Assembly: GCF_905171775.1 (NCBI RefSeq)
Contig: NC_053491.1
Span: 110,680,682 to 110,744,681 of the forward strand
Source: Rana temporaria
Taxonomy: Eukaryota > Chordata > Amphibia > Anura > Ranidae
Reading direction: 5' to 3'
Length of the DNA stretch: 64,000 bases
Shown: positions 1 through 12,100 of the stretch, in pieces
Layout: every line of letters starts with the position of its first letter
Position numbering within the stretch: position 1 is the first letter of the stretch
The notes under the pieces: model-generated
Told to the model about the DNA's origin: nothing
Seen by the model: only the letters and a program-made list of their open reading frames with translations
Databases searched by the model: none
Position numbers and translations under genes: made by a program

Positions 1-792
1 CAAAAAAATCTTCTACACATTTAATGATGTATTGCTAGATACCTGCACAGCAATTCTCATTGCTGGAGAGCAGCTGTGTTTCACTTGCTGCCAGAGACCT
101 TGCGTATGAATTTATGTAAGACCTGTGGGAAAATGTCATACTGTCTGAAACAGGCACTTGGCCATAATAACATTATACTTCCTTTCATTTTAATGGGCAA
201 TCTGCTGAAAAATGAACAATCAGCTGCTTTGCCTCTTTGAGATTCTTGGATGCACTGAATGCTTCGTTGGTATTATTCTGGATAGATTTTCTACATAACC
301 TTTGTTTTGGATAAACCACGGCATTAGTTGCATGAATGAGTAGATACAGACATTAAAATAAAAACTCTAGTGGTTTATGAACAATTAGATATTTATTTTT
401 AATTTAGGTTTACTGACTGATATTTTATAATATTGTGTATTATTTTAATCCAGTCTTTATTTAACATATAAAAATTTGGAGTGTTTTCATGCCTCAATGT
501 GCAGTGCATGCTGGGCTGTCTAATAAGAAATCCCAATTAGAGACCTAAAAATTATTTTTTCCGATGGAACGCCAAATAAAGTTGATAACAAAATGTATTC
601 CATATTGGAATTAAAAACCAGACACAGTAAAAAATACATACCGTATCTTGTGAAACAATGGACAGAATGGTTAGATGTAGATACAGTATTGCAAATACAC
701 TCAAATAGACTGAAAACTCAACGCGTTTTTAGTGTATCTGTGGAGAGACCATTTCAGGAAAGAAAAACTATAATAAGCCCATGCATAAACAG

Positions 793-798
<6 letters not shown>

Positions 799-845
<47 letters not shown>

Positions 846-861
846 TATATATATATATATA

Positions 862-905
<44 letters not shown>
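799..905. repeat. (TA)n microsatellite
   Basis: An almost pure TA dinucleotide run broken by short A/T interruptions near 838 and 865. It creates spurious Tyr-Ile reading frames on both strands. Confidence 0.97.
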
Positions 906-909
<4 letters not shown>

Positions 910-1041
910 AAAAATTCTGAATGAACTAAATAGTAGCGCTATGTGCAAAAATGATTTTGAGCAATCCTAAATAAATGTGAAAATAAATCTGGGACAAAAT
1001 ATACACATATTACACTATAATGAATAAATGTGAGGAGTGGA

Positions 1042-1045
<4 letters not shown>

Positions 1046-1133
<88 letters not shown>
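1046..1133. repeat. (TA)n microsatellite
   Basis: Uninterrupted TA dinucleotide tract of about 88 bp, self-complementary and therefore likely unstable. Confidence 0.97.
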
Positions 1134-1135
<2 letters not shown>

Positions 1136-1252
1136 TAAATAAAAAACAATATAATGAAGTGTTCCAAGAAAAAAACATCCATCCAGTGATGAAAAGAATA
1201 ATTTTAACAAGACAAGTCCATAAGTGATTAAACTCCAAGTGATTAAATTTAA

Positions 1253-1945
1253 AGGGCCAGATTCTCATCCAGCGGCGTATCTTTGCGGCGGCGTAACGTA
1301 TCCGATTTACGTTACGCATCCGCAACTTAGACGGGCAAGTGCTGTATTCTCAAAGCACTTGCTCCGTAAGTTGCGGCGGCGTAGCGTAAATCGGCCGGCG
1401 TAAGCCCGCCTAATTCAAATTTGGAACTGGGGGGCGTGTTTTATGTAAATGTTCTGTGACCCGACGTGATTGACGTTTTTCACGAACGGCGAATGCGCCG
1501 TCCATGGAAATCTCCCAGTGTGCATTGCTCCTAATACGCCGCAAGGACGTATTGGTTTTGACGTGAACGTAAATTACGTCCAGCCCCATTCACGGACGAG
1601 TTACGCAAACAACGTAAAATTCTCAAATTCTCAATTCTCAAATTCTCAAAAAAGCCTAACGTAAATGGCATAACTTTACTGCGTCGGCCGGGCGTAAGTT
1701 CGTGAATTTGCGTATCTAGCTGATTTACATATTTCGACGCGTAAATCAGCGTACACGCCCCTAGCGGCCAGCGTAAATATGCACTTACGATCCGACGGCG
1801 TAAGAGACTTACGCCTGTTGGATCTAATAGATATCTATGCGTAACTGATTCTAAGAATCAGGCGCATAGATACGACGGCACAACGCAGAGATACGACGGC
1901 GTATCTGGAGATACGCCGTCGTATCTCCACTGAGAATCTGGCCCA
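1253..1945. mobile_element. Foldback DNA element, GGGCCAGATTC family, copy 1
   Basis: The ends are inverted copies of each other (GGGCCAGATTCTCA and its complement at 1932-1945), and subterminal sequence rich in CGTACG/TACGCC continues the pairing. AAA flanks both sides, a possible 3-bp duplication. There is no coding capacity. Two further copies of the family are at 34695-35463 and 58991-59671. The superfamily is not certain; a non-autonomous DNA transposon is inferred from structure. Confidence 0.8.
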
Positions 1946-2790
1946 AAGTGTCCAAAAAAATCTTCTTAAGCAATCTTGCTTGAAACCTTTCACCACACCA
2001 TAGTGCTCATTGACTCCACACCCAAAGGAATTGTGCTTACCAATAGAATATGCCTTGCATTCGCATGCTTGGCAAAAGAGCTGAATAAATCTCCAAACGA
2101 AATAATCAATTCCACCAGTGTTCCCATAAATCAGAAGTTGCTTCACATGAAAAAGTAAAAGTGGCTCCAATAGTGAAGTATATCAAAACTAATTTATTAA
2201 AACAGTAAAAAAGCTTTACACGTTGTACTCACATTTAGCAAAACAAATAGAGGCACTTCAACAGAGAAATCGGCAGTGGGCTCCAAACCACAGACAATTT
2301 TGCAATAAGCTTGTTGTATTATGGTCTAGGCCATGGGTCTTCAAACTATGGCCCTCCAGTTGTTCAGGAACTACAATTCCCATAATGCCTAGTCATGTCT
2401 GTGAATATCAGAGTTTTACAATGCCTCATGTGATGTAAAGTTCCGCAACAGCTGGAGGGCCGTAGTTTGAGGATCCCTGGTCTAGGTGGACCTAAGGTAA
2501 ACCATCAGTCTCACCCCCTGCTCCGTTCGTTCCACTCTTCACTTCAAAGCACTACACACGCGGTGGTCGGTATTCCGAACGTTTTCCTGGTATGCCGTGT
2601 AACCACTCCTTGACCAGTTTCGTTGCTCAGGACTTCTTCAACCCTATTTGAGAATTTTTTACATATTATTTATTTTTTAAGTAGCTGCTTTTTTTGGGGT
2701 ACGTATATTGATTGGCGCAGTGGGGTGGAAGAACGTTGAAGGGCGCATAATAATTTCCTTTTCTCACTATTTGTTTATTTTATATATATA

Positions 2791-3633
2791 CAGTAAAACC
2801 TTGGATTGCAAGCGTAATTCATTCCAGAAACATGCTTGTAATTCAAAGCACTTGTATATCAAAGCGAATTTCCCTATAAGAAATTACGGAAACTCAAATA
2901 ATTTGTTCTACAACCATTTATTCATAAGTCCTTAAAGCGGAGGTCCACCCAAATTTTTTTTTTTAAAAGCCAGCAGCCACCAATACTGCAGCTGCTGACT
3001 TTTAATAAATGGACACTTACCTGTCCAGCATGCCCACGATGGACGGCAGCCGAGGCCGAGCAAACGCTCGTCTCTTGGCTGCCCTTACCACCATCCGCGG
3101 TCCGTGCTTACTGGTCCCCGCTGTCTCCTGGGACCAGTGTGTTTCCCAGAAGACAGCGGGGGGGGGGGGGGGGGCGTGACTATTCCTGGAAGTGGGTGCA
3201 AATACCTGTATTATACAGGTATCTGCACCCTCTCCCTCCTGAAAGGTGGGGGAGGCTTCCGAAAAGTGGAGGTTCACTTTTTGTGTGGACCTCCGCTTTA
3301 AGTTTATAGTCCATATAAAAAGATTATAGAAATGTGACCAGGTTTTGTAACCATAAAATGTCCCACCAACAAATGGAAGCCTCCACAAGGGGATTGGAAG
3401 CAAAATCCAGCAGACGCTACAGAGTATTAAAGAAAAGAGAGGCGCCTCTCTAAGTGTAGCAATATGTTGCTAAATGTTGTACCTTCATTAATTGTAACCA
3501 TATTGCTACACTTAGAGGCTCCTCTCTACTCTTTTATACTCAGTTGTGACATGACGCCACTTGTATATTAAGACAAAATTTATAAAAAAATTGTGCTTGT
3601 CTTGCAAAACGCTCTCAAACCAAGGTTTTACTG
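2791..3633. mobile_element. Tc1/mariner-type MITE with nested TTAA MITE
   Basis: The ends read CAGTAAAACCTTGG and its inverted form CCAAGGTTTTACTG, flanked by TA on both sides (2789-2790 and 3634-3635), the Tc1/mariner target signature. The interior is non-coding and is split by a second element at 2936-3297. A 50-60 bp imperfect hairpin lies at about 3440-3530. Confidence 0.8.
2936..3297. mobile_element. TTAA-flanked MITE, AGCGGAGGT family, nested
   Basis: Inverted ends AGCGGAGGTCCACCC and (complement) GTGGACCTCCGCT are each flanked by TTAA (2932-2935, 3298-3301). It lies inside the Tc1-type MITE and so is younger. A G14 run at about 3160 lies in its interior. TTAA duplication is typical of piggyBac or Kolobok elements; which of these applies is not shown. 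Confidence 0.85.
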
Positions 3634-4906
3634 TATATAGAAAAAACATATATATAGGGCCACTGAGGGTAGTGAAGATTCACCCCCTCAGTGAATATAC
3701 TTACATATCAACCAACAAGGGCAAAAATGCAAAAAGATGCAATCCAAGCAGTAAATGCAAAAAAGGATGACTTGGGAATACATCCACTGGTTAAGCTCTG
3801 TTGAGGAGCTGAAGGTAGGGAAGGCTGGCGGCCAAAGCAGACAGGGGGACCAAAAAAGGTGAAGCACCCTGTGAATGGTATATATAATATAATCACTGTG
3901 AAAATGAAGTGAGACTGGAAACTGTAGAACATAAGAGCGTGAAAAAGGTGGATAGAAGAAGGTGATAGGAGTGCAAGGAACTAAATACAGCTTGGACTAG
4001 GGGTAAAAATAATTAATAAGACATAAATAATGATGCAGAGGGCCAAGCAAGGGGAATGAATGAGTAAAGTGGATACAAATTTATTAAGGCTTGGGAAAAG
4101 AATAACAGGGTGAAGCTCCAGTTAAGGAACCAATTGCAATACCTTTTATTGATAATCCATGAAAATAGTGTGAAGTGTGAACCATCCACCAGAGATCAAT
4201 ACAGGTCAGCTCCAAAAGAGGCCCCTATAAATAGTGCCCTGGCCCAAGAGCCCCCCCCCCCCCTTTCACATAATATGAAAGCCCAACACTATCTCTGCAT
4301 TTGCTGACTGGTCCTACAGAACTAAGATTAAAGTTGGGTATACACTAGAATTTCAAATGGAAATTCATATGAGCATTCTTAGGAAAATTTGTATGAAAAT
4401 TCTCAAAACATTTGAATGTCGATCCAAAGGTAGTTCAAGATTTTGTTAGCTTGTCACATTTGATATTGGTATGAATGGACTCCTCTGAATAACTCAACTG
4501 ATTCATTCGGTTTTGTGAATAAGTGACCTGAACTCAGGCCTGTAAAGCACAGCAGTAAACAATCTACTGTATATGAAACCCTATATTACCAGCCTTACAC
4601 TATGTTTGTTAAAATATAAATTCTATAAAAAACTATACATTACCTTCAGTGCAAACATATAGACTGTGCAGATGTTTGGCTTAATAACATTCCTAGTTAT
4701 AAATTAATACTTGAATAGCTTTTTCTTCTATGTATAGTACAGCTATATATTTTTGCTGTATAGATATAGAAATTTTAATTTCTATACACATGTGCAAATG
4801 GAAGCGTTTGGCTTTGTCTTTACTTCTACGGAATGGCTGGTTGCAACCTGGTATTCAAAGCTCTTAGGCGGCCTATAGATAATTAGATTTTCTTTCCTTC
4901 TATCCT

Positions 4907-5105
4907 TAAACCTGGTACACATTGGCTGAGAGTGCTAATCAGGAGCCAGTCAGCTGCTGGTTTTCCAGAATGCTCATCCAACAGAAGATGGCCAAACGAC
5001 CAGCTTGTGTTGGACCGGCTATCATACACATGGGCGGAATGTTGGCCAGTTTTTTTTTAACCGGCCGATGCCACCCGACATTTGGCCCGTGTGTACTAAG
5101 CATTA
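4907..5105. mobile_element. Degraded foldback MITE of the GTACACAC type
   Basis: The left part contains GGTACACATTGGC and the right part ends GGCCCGTGTGTACTAAGC. The interior pairs imperfectly. It looks like an old member of the family seen at 17358, 52984 and elsewhere. Confidence 0.5.
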
Positions 5106-5153
5106 GTGCCACACATAAAACATCTCTCTTTCCTGGTATAAGTTTTACATATA

Positions 5154-5399
5154 TAGTCCTGATCAAAAGTTTAAGACCACTTGAAAAATGGCAAAAAATC
5201 ATATTTTACATTGTTGGATCTTAATTCGTTATTTTCGTTATTATTCGATATTAATTGAATGCTCAAAAAATGTTTTGTCTCACTCTCATTTCTTCTTGTT
5301 GCATGTTAAATCTCTACTTTGAACCTTGTTAAGATCCAACAATGTAAAATATGATTTTTTGCCATTTTTCAAGTGGTCTTAAACTTTTGATCAGGACTG
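5154..5399. mobile_element. Short Tc1-type hairpin MITE with TA target duplication
   Basis: About 246 bp with long terminal inverted repeats. The left end (from AGTCCTGATCAAAAG) continues for about 65 bp and reappears inverted at 5334-5399. TA lies on both sides (5152-5153, 5400-5401). It sits 156 bp upstream of the exon A acceptor and has no coding capacity. Confidence 0.85.
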
Positions 5400-5555
5400 T
5401 ATTTGTTATTGTAGCACTGCAGGAATTTAGATAGCTTTTTCATTTATTTAAATAATTTATGGTTTCATGTACTGAATTTTATGAGAATGTTTTACTGTAT
5501 TAATATTTCTGTATATTTTTACTGATCATTATTTCCATTTTTCATATTTTTGTAG

Positions 5556-6112
5556 TTATTGATCTCCTGGAAGCTCTGAATGTTACACGCTCTATCAAGG
5601 GGGTTACAAAGTCCAAGGGTCTTGACCCTGGTTCACCAGCCTGGAAGTTCAGGCCACGTGTCCCTCACCTAACACTTCCTTGGGACTATTCAGTCTACCT
5701 TTTATCCAGTACACAGGGTTCGGTTGGCCTACATTTTGTAGCCAAGCAAGCCAAGAACAACCAAGGAACATTGCTCGCCTTTTTGTCTCCGGCTGCTATG
5801 AAGAAGGATGGTCATCCTCTTTTACGCCTTGTTTCTGACACGCAAGAAGACCAGTTACGTTTAGAGTACCGAACTCCTCAGACCATGGAACCGGCCTCTT
5901 TGTTGCTTCCAGGTGGATCACCATTTTCTGGCTCCAAATGGGCACGACTTGCACTAAACATTGACACTCACAAGGTCACACTTTTCCTGGATTGTGAAGA
6001 ACCAGTGATATTTGGAAACCAAGGAGAAGATGAGTTATTAAGCCTTATCCTTCCACTGGATCTTGAAATTAGCTTTGCAAGCAACCCAGGAAACAAAGAC
6101 AGCAAGTTCCTG
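5556..6112 (+). CDS. kcp: KCP-like exon A: thrombospondin N-terminal (laminin-G-like) domain
   Basis: The acceptor follows a pyrimidine tract ending TTTTTGTAG. The exon enters with two bases of a split codon and ends in phase 0 at TTCCTG|GTAAGA. It encodes 185 whole codons. The opening IDLLEALNVT..IKGVT pattern, the alternating hydrophobic strands (YSVYLLSS, VGLHFVAK, WARLALNID, VTLFLDCEE) and the LEISFAS stretch are typical of the TSPN beta-sandwich of thrombospondins, NELL proteins and kielin. The only cysteine is in FLDCEE and probably pairs with the cysteine in exon B (inference). The whole domain core lies on one exon. Confidence 0.9.
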
Positions 6113-9100
6113 GTAAGAGTATTGCTTTATCCCTTTGTTTTTGATTTGATTTTCATCTTAGACTTTTCTTGACATTTGCTTACAATTTGATGGTGTCATT
6201 TATGATAAGTATGACTGTGATGGCTGTGATGTTATTTGTTGTGCAAGCCATTTTGTTGCCTGTCATTGTTCGTTTGCTGCACTTGGGTTTATATATTTTT
6301 TGAGAATGCTAAAACATTGATTTGCACTGTTCAAGTTGTAGATTTGAGTTACTGTTGTTTTATTTATTTTTTTACAGTATTATGTTTCCCCTGCACACAT
6401 GTGTAGAGCATTGGGTGTTTTTCTGATTAATTTCAGCATTCAGTATGTATTACTGAATAGTTATTAAAATCCAATGTGAAAAGTAACATATAGAATTAAT
6501 TCTGTCATCTTCCCTCAGGGCTACTGGCAAACAGCCGAGATCTCTCCAACTGGATTTTCCCGTAGGCCATGGCACTGTGAAAATCGCTCAGGTGAGATTA
6601 AAAACCCTTGTAGACCGGTATTTCCTGGCGCAACTTTCCAGTTTTGCAATAAATCTCAATAAGCAATACGTGATATTATTGTGCCAGAGACATTTCGTGT
6701 ATGTTTCTCTGATAGATTTAAAAAATAGAAAGAGTATCCTAGGCAAGTTTACTGAGGAGGAACAGGAAGTGAGAAATTCAGACAAATAAAAAAAAACATT
6801 TAGAAGGGAAATCGAAGGAAAAGGTAAGTGAACCAACAATGCACTAGCTTAAAGCGGGAGTTCATCCGAAAAAACATTTTTAACATTAGATTGATGCTCA
6901 TTTTGTCTAGGGAAATCGGCTAGTTTTTTAAAAAACTAAGCAGTACTTACCGTTTTAGAGAGCGATCTTCTCCGCCGCTTCCGGGTATGGTCTTCGGGAC
7001 TGGGCGTTCCTATTTGATTGACAGTCTTCCGAAAGGCTTCAGACGGTCGCATACATCGCGTCACATGTAGCCGAAAGAAGCCGAACGTCGGTGCGGTTCT
7101 ATACGGCGTCTGCGCACCGACGTTCGGCTACTTTTGGAAAATCGTGACGTGATAGATGTGACCATTGAAAGCCTGTCGGAAGCCTGTCAATCAAATAGGA
7201 ATGCCCAGTCCCGCAGCCCATACCCGGAAGCGGCGGAGAAGATCGCTCTCTACAACGGTAAGTACAGCTTCGTTTTTAAAACAACTAGCCGATTCCCCTA
7301 GACAAAATGAGCATGAATCTAATGTTAAAAATTAACATTTCCGGGTGAACCTCCACTTTAAAGGAACCTATTTAGAAAATAAAAAACAAACCTTTACAAC
7401 CCCTTTAACACTAGGGGGCGGTCAAGGGGTTAAATGTGTGTCCTAGGGAGTGATTCTAACTGTGGGGGGATGGGACTGCCTGAAGGAGGAAGCATATCGC
7501 TCTGTCGTCATGCTGCGGGCACACGTGCGTGCCCCCTAGTGGTCTTAAAGTGGCCTACGTATACCTACAGCGATTAGCCTAGGTGAGCCGACCTGCCGTA
7601 GTATAACTGCAGCGGCTGGTCATCTAGTGGTTAACTCAATAAAGTTTTATCTTTTAGATTTTGCAGGAATTTGTAAGCTATGTTGTTTGTGTCCGCTAAT
7701 AATGATTTCAGTGTATTTTAAGCGAAAATATATTTTTGATATTTTCAGGGGGGCCCTCTGTCAGGTAGGCTGTATGAGACACTGTGATTTCTAATAGCAG
7801 CCTTGCCTATGTATACAAGAACAGGCAGACCAAGGAGACTAATGTGAGAACATTCGTGTTCCATTCCCTAAAAAGTTTCTGTTTGAGGCAAGGCTGTATT
7901 CAGCCTATTGCTGCTCTAAGCTTGAGTGATGATGTCCCCTTCTCACAAAGCTAAATTACTGGCTATGCCCCTTATAATCCCACCTAAAGCATAATTACTG
8001 CAACAATAACCATAAAGAATTTTATAAAGACATTTTTTTTGTTTCACGCATAAAGCAAAACACTATAAAGACATTTAATAAAACCGTCTTAAGTAATGTG
8101 GTTCATATTATTGTTAAAGCAAACATTAGAAGGGTTGGATGTGTAATCTCAGATATTTCAACTGTCAAATGGTTGTTCATGCTGGCTGCAGAATCTCGGA
8201 TACAATTGACAACCTGGGATTCCCTACATACTAAAGTCTGTAGAGTTTCTAGAGAATTGTGAAAAAAATGAAAAATTTTATAATTACTGTAATGTAGTTC
8301 TGTGGTGGAAAAAACGTTAAAAGACAGCTGAAAAGAGAGAGGCCAGATTTTTTTCAAGCCAACAGAAAATCCACACAATGTGCTCAAATAAATGCTCACT
8401 TTACCCCTAATGGGCAAATTGAGTTCATTTAAGAGAAGTATTAGTAGAGGTTGAATATTTTAATGGCAGGTGACGTTACACACTTAGTTATAGGTTTTCT
8501 TTGAAAAGAACAACCGGAAATCAGCTGTAGTACTGCCCTCTTGGGGACTGCTGAGAATTACCTGCTCATCTGCATGGCCACGACCAAGTGAACCTTCCAA
8601 CCCACCTGACACTCTGGGTTCAGACATCCTGGAAACACTGTGCAGCAAGAATCAAACAACTCTGTAATATTAGGTTCTGAAATTCTTTACTTGGACCAGA
8701 TAAAGAAAAATTCTTTCACAAACAGAGGTAATGAATCTGCTGAGCCAGCCTAACAGCGCCAATTCAGCAAACAAGTTCCTTCCCAATGATGCAGACAATG
8801 GTTCAGCAACAAAGAATGTTATATACACATATGTACACTATATTTAGATCTGAAGTCACATCCCAGTAGACATTTCAGTTAATAATTATGTGGCTACTTT
8901 GAGAGGGATGTAATCTAGCCAGCCTATGCTATCCCAATGAGAGAGCAGGTCCACTAATATATAGGCTTTTCTATAAGTAATGACAAAAGAAAGAGTTCCA
9001 TGTTGCAGATCTGGTGTTCTTCGCTAGCTAGATGGAGCTTGTTAACTGTGATCCATTTGGTTGCAGATAAAGCAATAGGTTCCTAGTGGTGAAGATCTAA

Positions 9101-12100
9101 GGCGTCTGAGCACAGTGTTCAAGCAATGCAATAAAGTTTTCTTGGGGTAAAGATGTCTGTGCACAGTGTTCGGTAACAATGGCAATGAATAAATAAAGGG
9201 GTTGAGCAGTTTGCCCTCTCACCAACAACTAACTCAATCCGAGAACTTCTGGACAGGAACACGTACAGCAACACTCAGGCTGCAGATTTACTGTCTCCTG
9301 CTTCCGAAGTGAAACTTGCCTCATCTATCCACACCGAGAGGCATGTGATCCAAGTGATGTTAGCGTCAGGATGTCCGACAGCTGATAACAGAGCTAGGCC
9401 TCGGGTTGGAAGTACGGCTCTGCGTGGTAGGCCGCGACCTCTCTCCCTGTTACACAGAGAGGTCCGTTTTGATTCAGGCCCAGGAGGAAGAGAGTTCTGC
9501 GTGGAATTATTGCTTTATGGTCACTCCCAGCAACCTTCATGTTACCGCGAAGATCCCTGGGATGTGTAGTCTTAGGGTACATGGTGACACAGTAATAGTC
9601 TGAAGGAGAACTATACATCCCATAATACACTTTGTTGGATGCACAGATAGGTTGTCACTGATTACCAAAGGGACAAGCGATGTCCAGAAACACTAAAAGG
9701 TACGGTGCTTTCTGGTGACAGTCCATATCGCTACACAGCTTAGATAGATAGTGCCCGTTCACCACTCAAGACCTAAAGTGATTGTAAAGTCTTGATTCAT
9801 TTTTTTTTTTTTTTATGAAAAACATGTTATACTTACCTGCTCTGTGCAGTGGTTTTGCACAGAGTAGCCCAGATCCTCCTCTTCTCGGGTCCCCCGTCGG
9901 CGCTCCTGGCTCATCCCTCCTGAGTGCCCCCACAGCAAACAGCTTGCAATGCCAAAAGCCAATCAGGAGTGTGAGTACCTGGATAGGCAAGGACATCGCT
10001 GGATCGAGAGGGGGCTCAGGTAAGTACTTCATGCATAGAATGCATGAAGGTAAAAATACTTCAGCCTTTACAACCACTTTAAGTTGGCTAAACACTTGTA
10101 GAAATTTTTCATTTTAAGAACGTTCATTAGAGTTTTAAATCAGTGGGGTAAAATCGATGTTCATTTTCAGCCACAATGACAAGAAATTCAAAGGCGCAAG
10201 ATGGAATTTTTTTTTACAACTAACAAATTTGCAAAAGTGTATGTGGTTTTCGTTTTTGTCCTTTTGAACAACATTTGTCCAACTGTCAAATGTACAAAGA
10301 ATTTTCACACTAATTTGCTAGTGAATAGCCAGCTTTAGGTGCAATCTGACAAGGAGCTTAAACATAACCCCTGCTGTCCCTCTATCTAATCTCTAACAGG
10401 CACTGAGCCATCCTGTTTGACATCAAGACAGCAGGAGATACGCTAAAGCTCCTTGCTGCTTTATAGCATACATCCCACTGTAATGGCTCTGAAGACTGCA
10501 CAATGAGTGAAAGTTACTTGTACACCTGCCCTCTTCTGAATGGATGATAGAGAACACTTCCCACGGTCCAACTGTCTCTATCAGCCATTGAAGTGTCCTA
10601 TTGGACAATGAGACAGCTTATGCTTCCTGGTTACTTCAGTGATTTCTAGCTTCCAGGAGCATCGGCCAAGCTGGACCAATGTGAAACAAAAAATACAGCG
10701 CTCGAGGATGGAGTACGAATCACTTTATAGTCTTAAAGTAGTGCAAAATATACACATGAACTGAAAAATTAAAAGCTGCACACTAGGCAGAAAGTTTAAA
10801 CAAGCGAATCTATTGCAAAATCCCCAAACACTTGAACAGTAACCGTATGATGATAGTGGGATAGCAACCTGAAATCACTGCTGGGAGAAAGCTTCCAACC
10901 AAAGTACACTTCTGTAGTGTGTGAAGGTGGTACAGCCGTTAGTATGCCTCTAAGCAGGGAGATGGAAAACACACCGCGGGGAGACAGCATCCACGCTGGG
11001 AGTGAACATAAATGTTATTCACCTGCCGAGGGAGAAATGGCTGTAGTTCTAATCCAACAGGGAGGCCGATGGGGGCGGGATCACTCCTCGCAACGAAGGA
11101 TATAGGGCAGTGGGGGAGATCCTGGATGGGAACCACCGTGCCAATACGAGGACGCCGCCGCGTCAATCAGAAGCGAGGAGGGAGGGGTGGAATCACCGCT
11201 GCGTCACATGAAGGGGAAGGGAATGAAGTCCGGACTCTGTCCCTCGAGGGTCATGTGACTCCAGGGGCCAATCAGTGGAAGAGATAGACGAGCAGTAAAA
11301 TCAACCTGCTGAACGTCACTGAAGGAATTCCCAGACTGTCAGTATCTCAGCATTGGCTTCTTGTAAACAAGTGGGGGCATAAAACGAGATGGGGGTGAGC
11401 CGTGACTCGGCTCACCCCCATCTCGTTTTATGCCCCCACTTGTTTACAAGAAGCCAATGCTGAGATACTGACAGTCTGGGAATTCCTTCAGTGACGTTCA
11501 GCAGGTTGATTTTACTGCTCGTCTATCTCTTCCACTGATTGGCCCCTGGAGTCACATGACCCTCGAGGGACAGAGTCCGGACTTCATTCCCTTCCCCTTC
11601 ATGTGACGCAGCGGTGATTCCACCCCTCCCTCCTCGCTTCTGATTGACGCGGCGGCGTCCTCGTATTGGCACGGTGGTTCCCATCCAGGATCTCCCCCAC
11701 TGCCCTATATCCTTCGTTGCGAGGAGTGATCCCGCCCCCATCGGCCTCCCTGTTGGATTAGAACTACAGCCATTTCTCCCTCGGCAGGTGAATAATATTT
11801 ATGTTCACTCCCAGCGTGGATGCTGTCTCCCCGCGGTGTGTTTTCCATCTCCCTGCTTAGAGGCATACTAACGGCTGTACCACCTTCACACACTACAGAA
11901 GTGTACTTTGGTTGGAAGCTTTCTCCCAGCAGTGATTTCAGGTTGCTATCCCACTATCATCATACGGTTACTGTTCAAGTGTTTGGGGATTTTGCAATAG
12001 ATTCGCTTGTTTAAACTTTCTGCCTAGTGTGCAGCTTTTAATTTTTCAGTTCATGTGTATATTTTGCACTACTTTAAGACTATAAAGTGATTCGTACTCC

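Larger units (their letters stand above)
1..5555. other. Upstream intron or 5' flank, repeat-rich
   Basis: No exon could be supported here. Exon A at 5556 needs one base from an earlier exon, so a signal-peptide exon must lie in this stretch unrecognised or, more likely, before the window. The stretch holds two long (TA)n tracts, a foldback element (1253-1945), a Tc1-type foldback with a nested TTAA MITE (2791-3633), a degraded foldback (about 4907-5105) and a short TA-flanked hairpin element (5154-5399). The rest (1-790, 1950-2780, 3640-4900) shows nothing recognisable. Confidence 0.7.

Noticed and set aside
1..300. Signal-peptide exon candidate (ATG near 211)
   Set aside because: The frame MNNQLLCLFEILGC has no convincing hydrophobic core, stops early and has no suitable phase-1 donor.
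593..1325. Tyr-Ile repeat frames around 800-1130
   Set aside because: Translation of (TA)n microsatellites.
9309..9630. Overlapping frames on both strands near 9400
   Set aside because: Short, overlapping, no domain and no splice context; nothing supports coding.
10796..12014. Mirrored frames of 60-90 codons in palindrome P1
   Set aside because: Each appears on both arms because of the palindrome; no domain, no codon signal.
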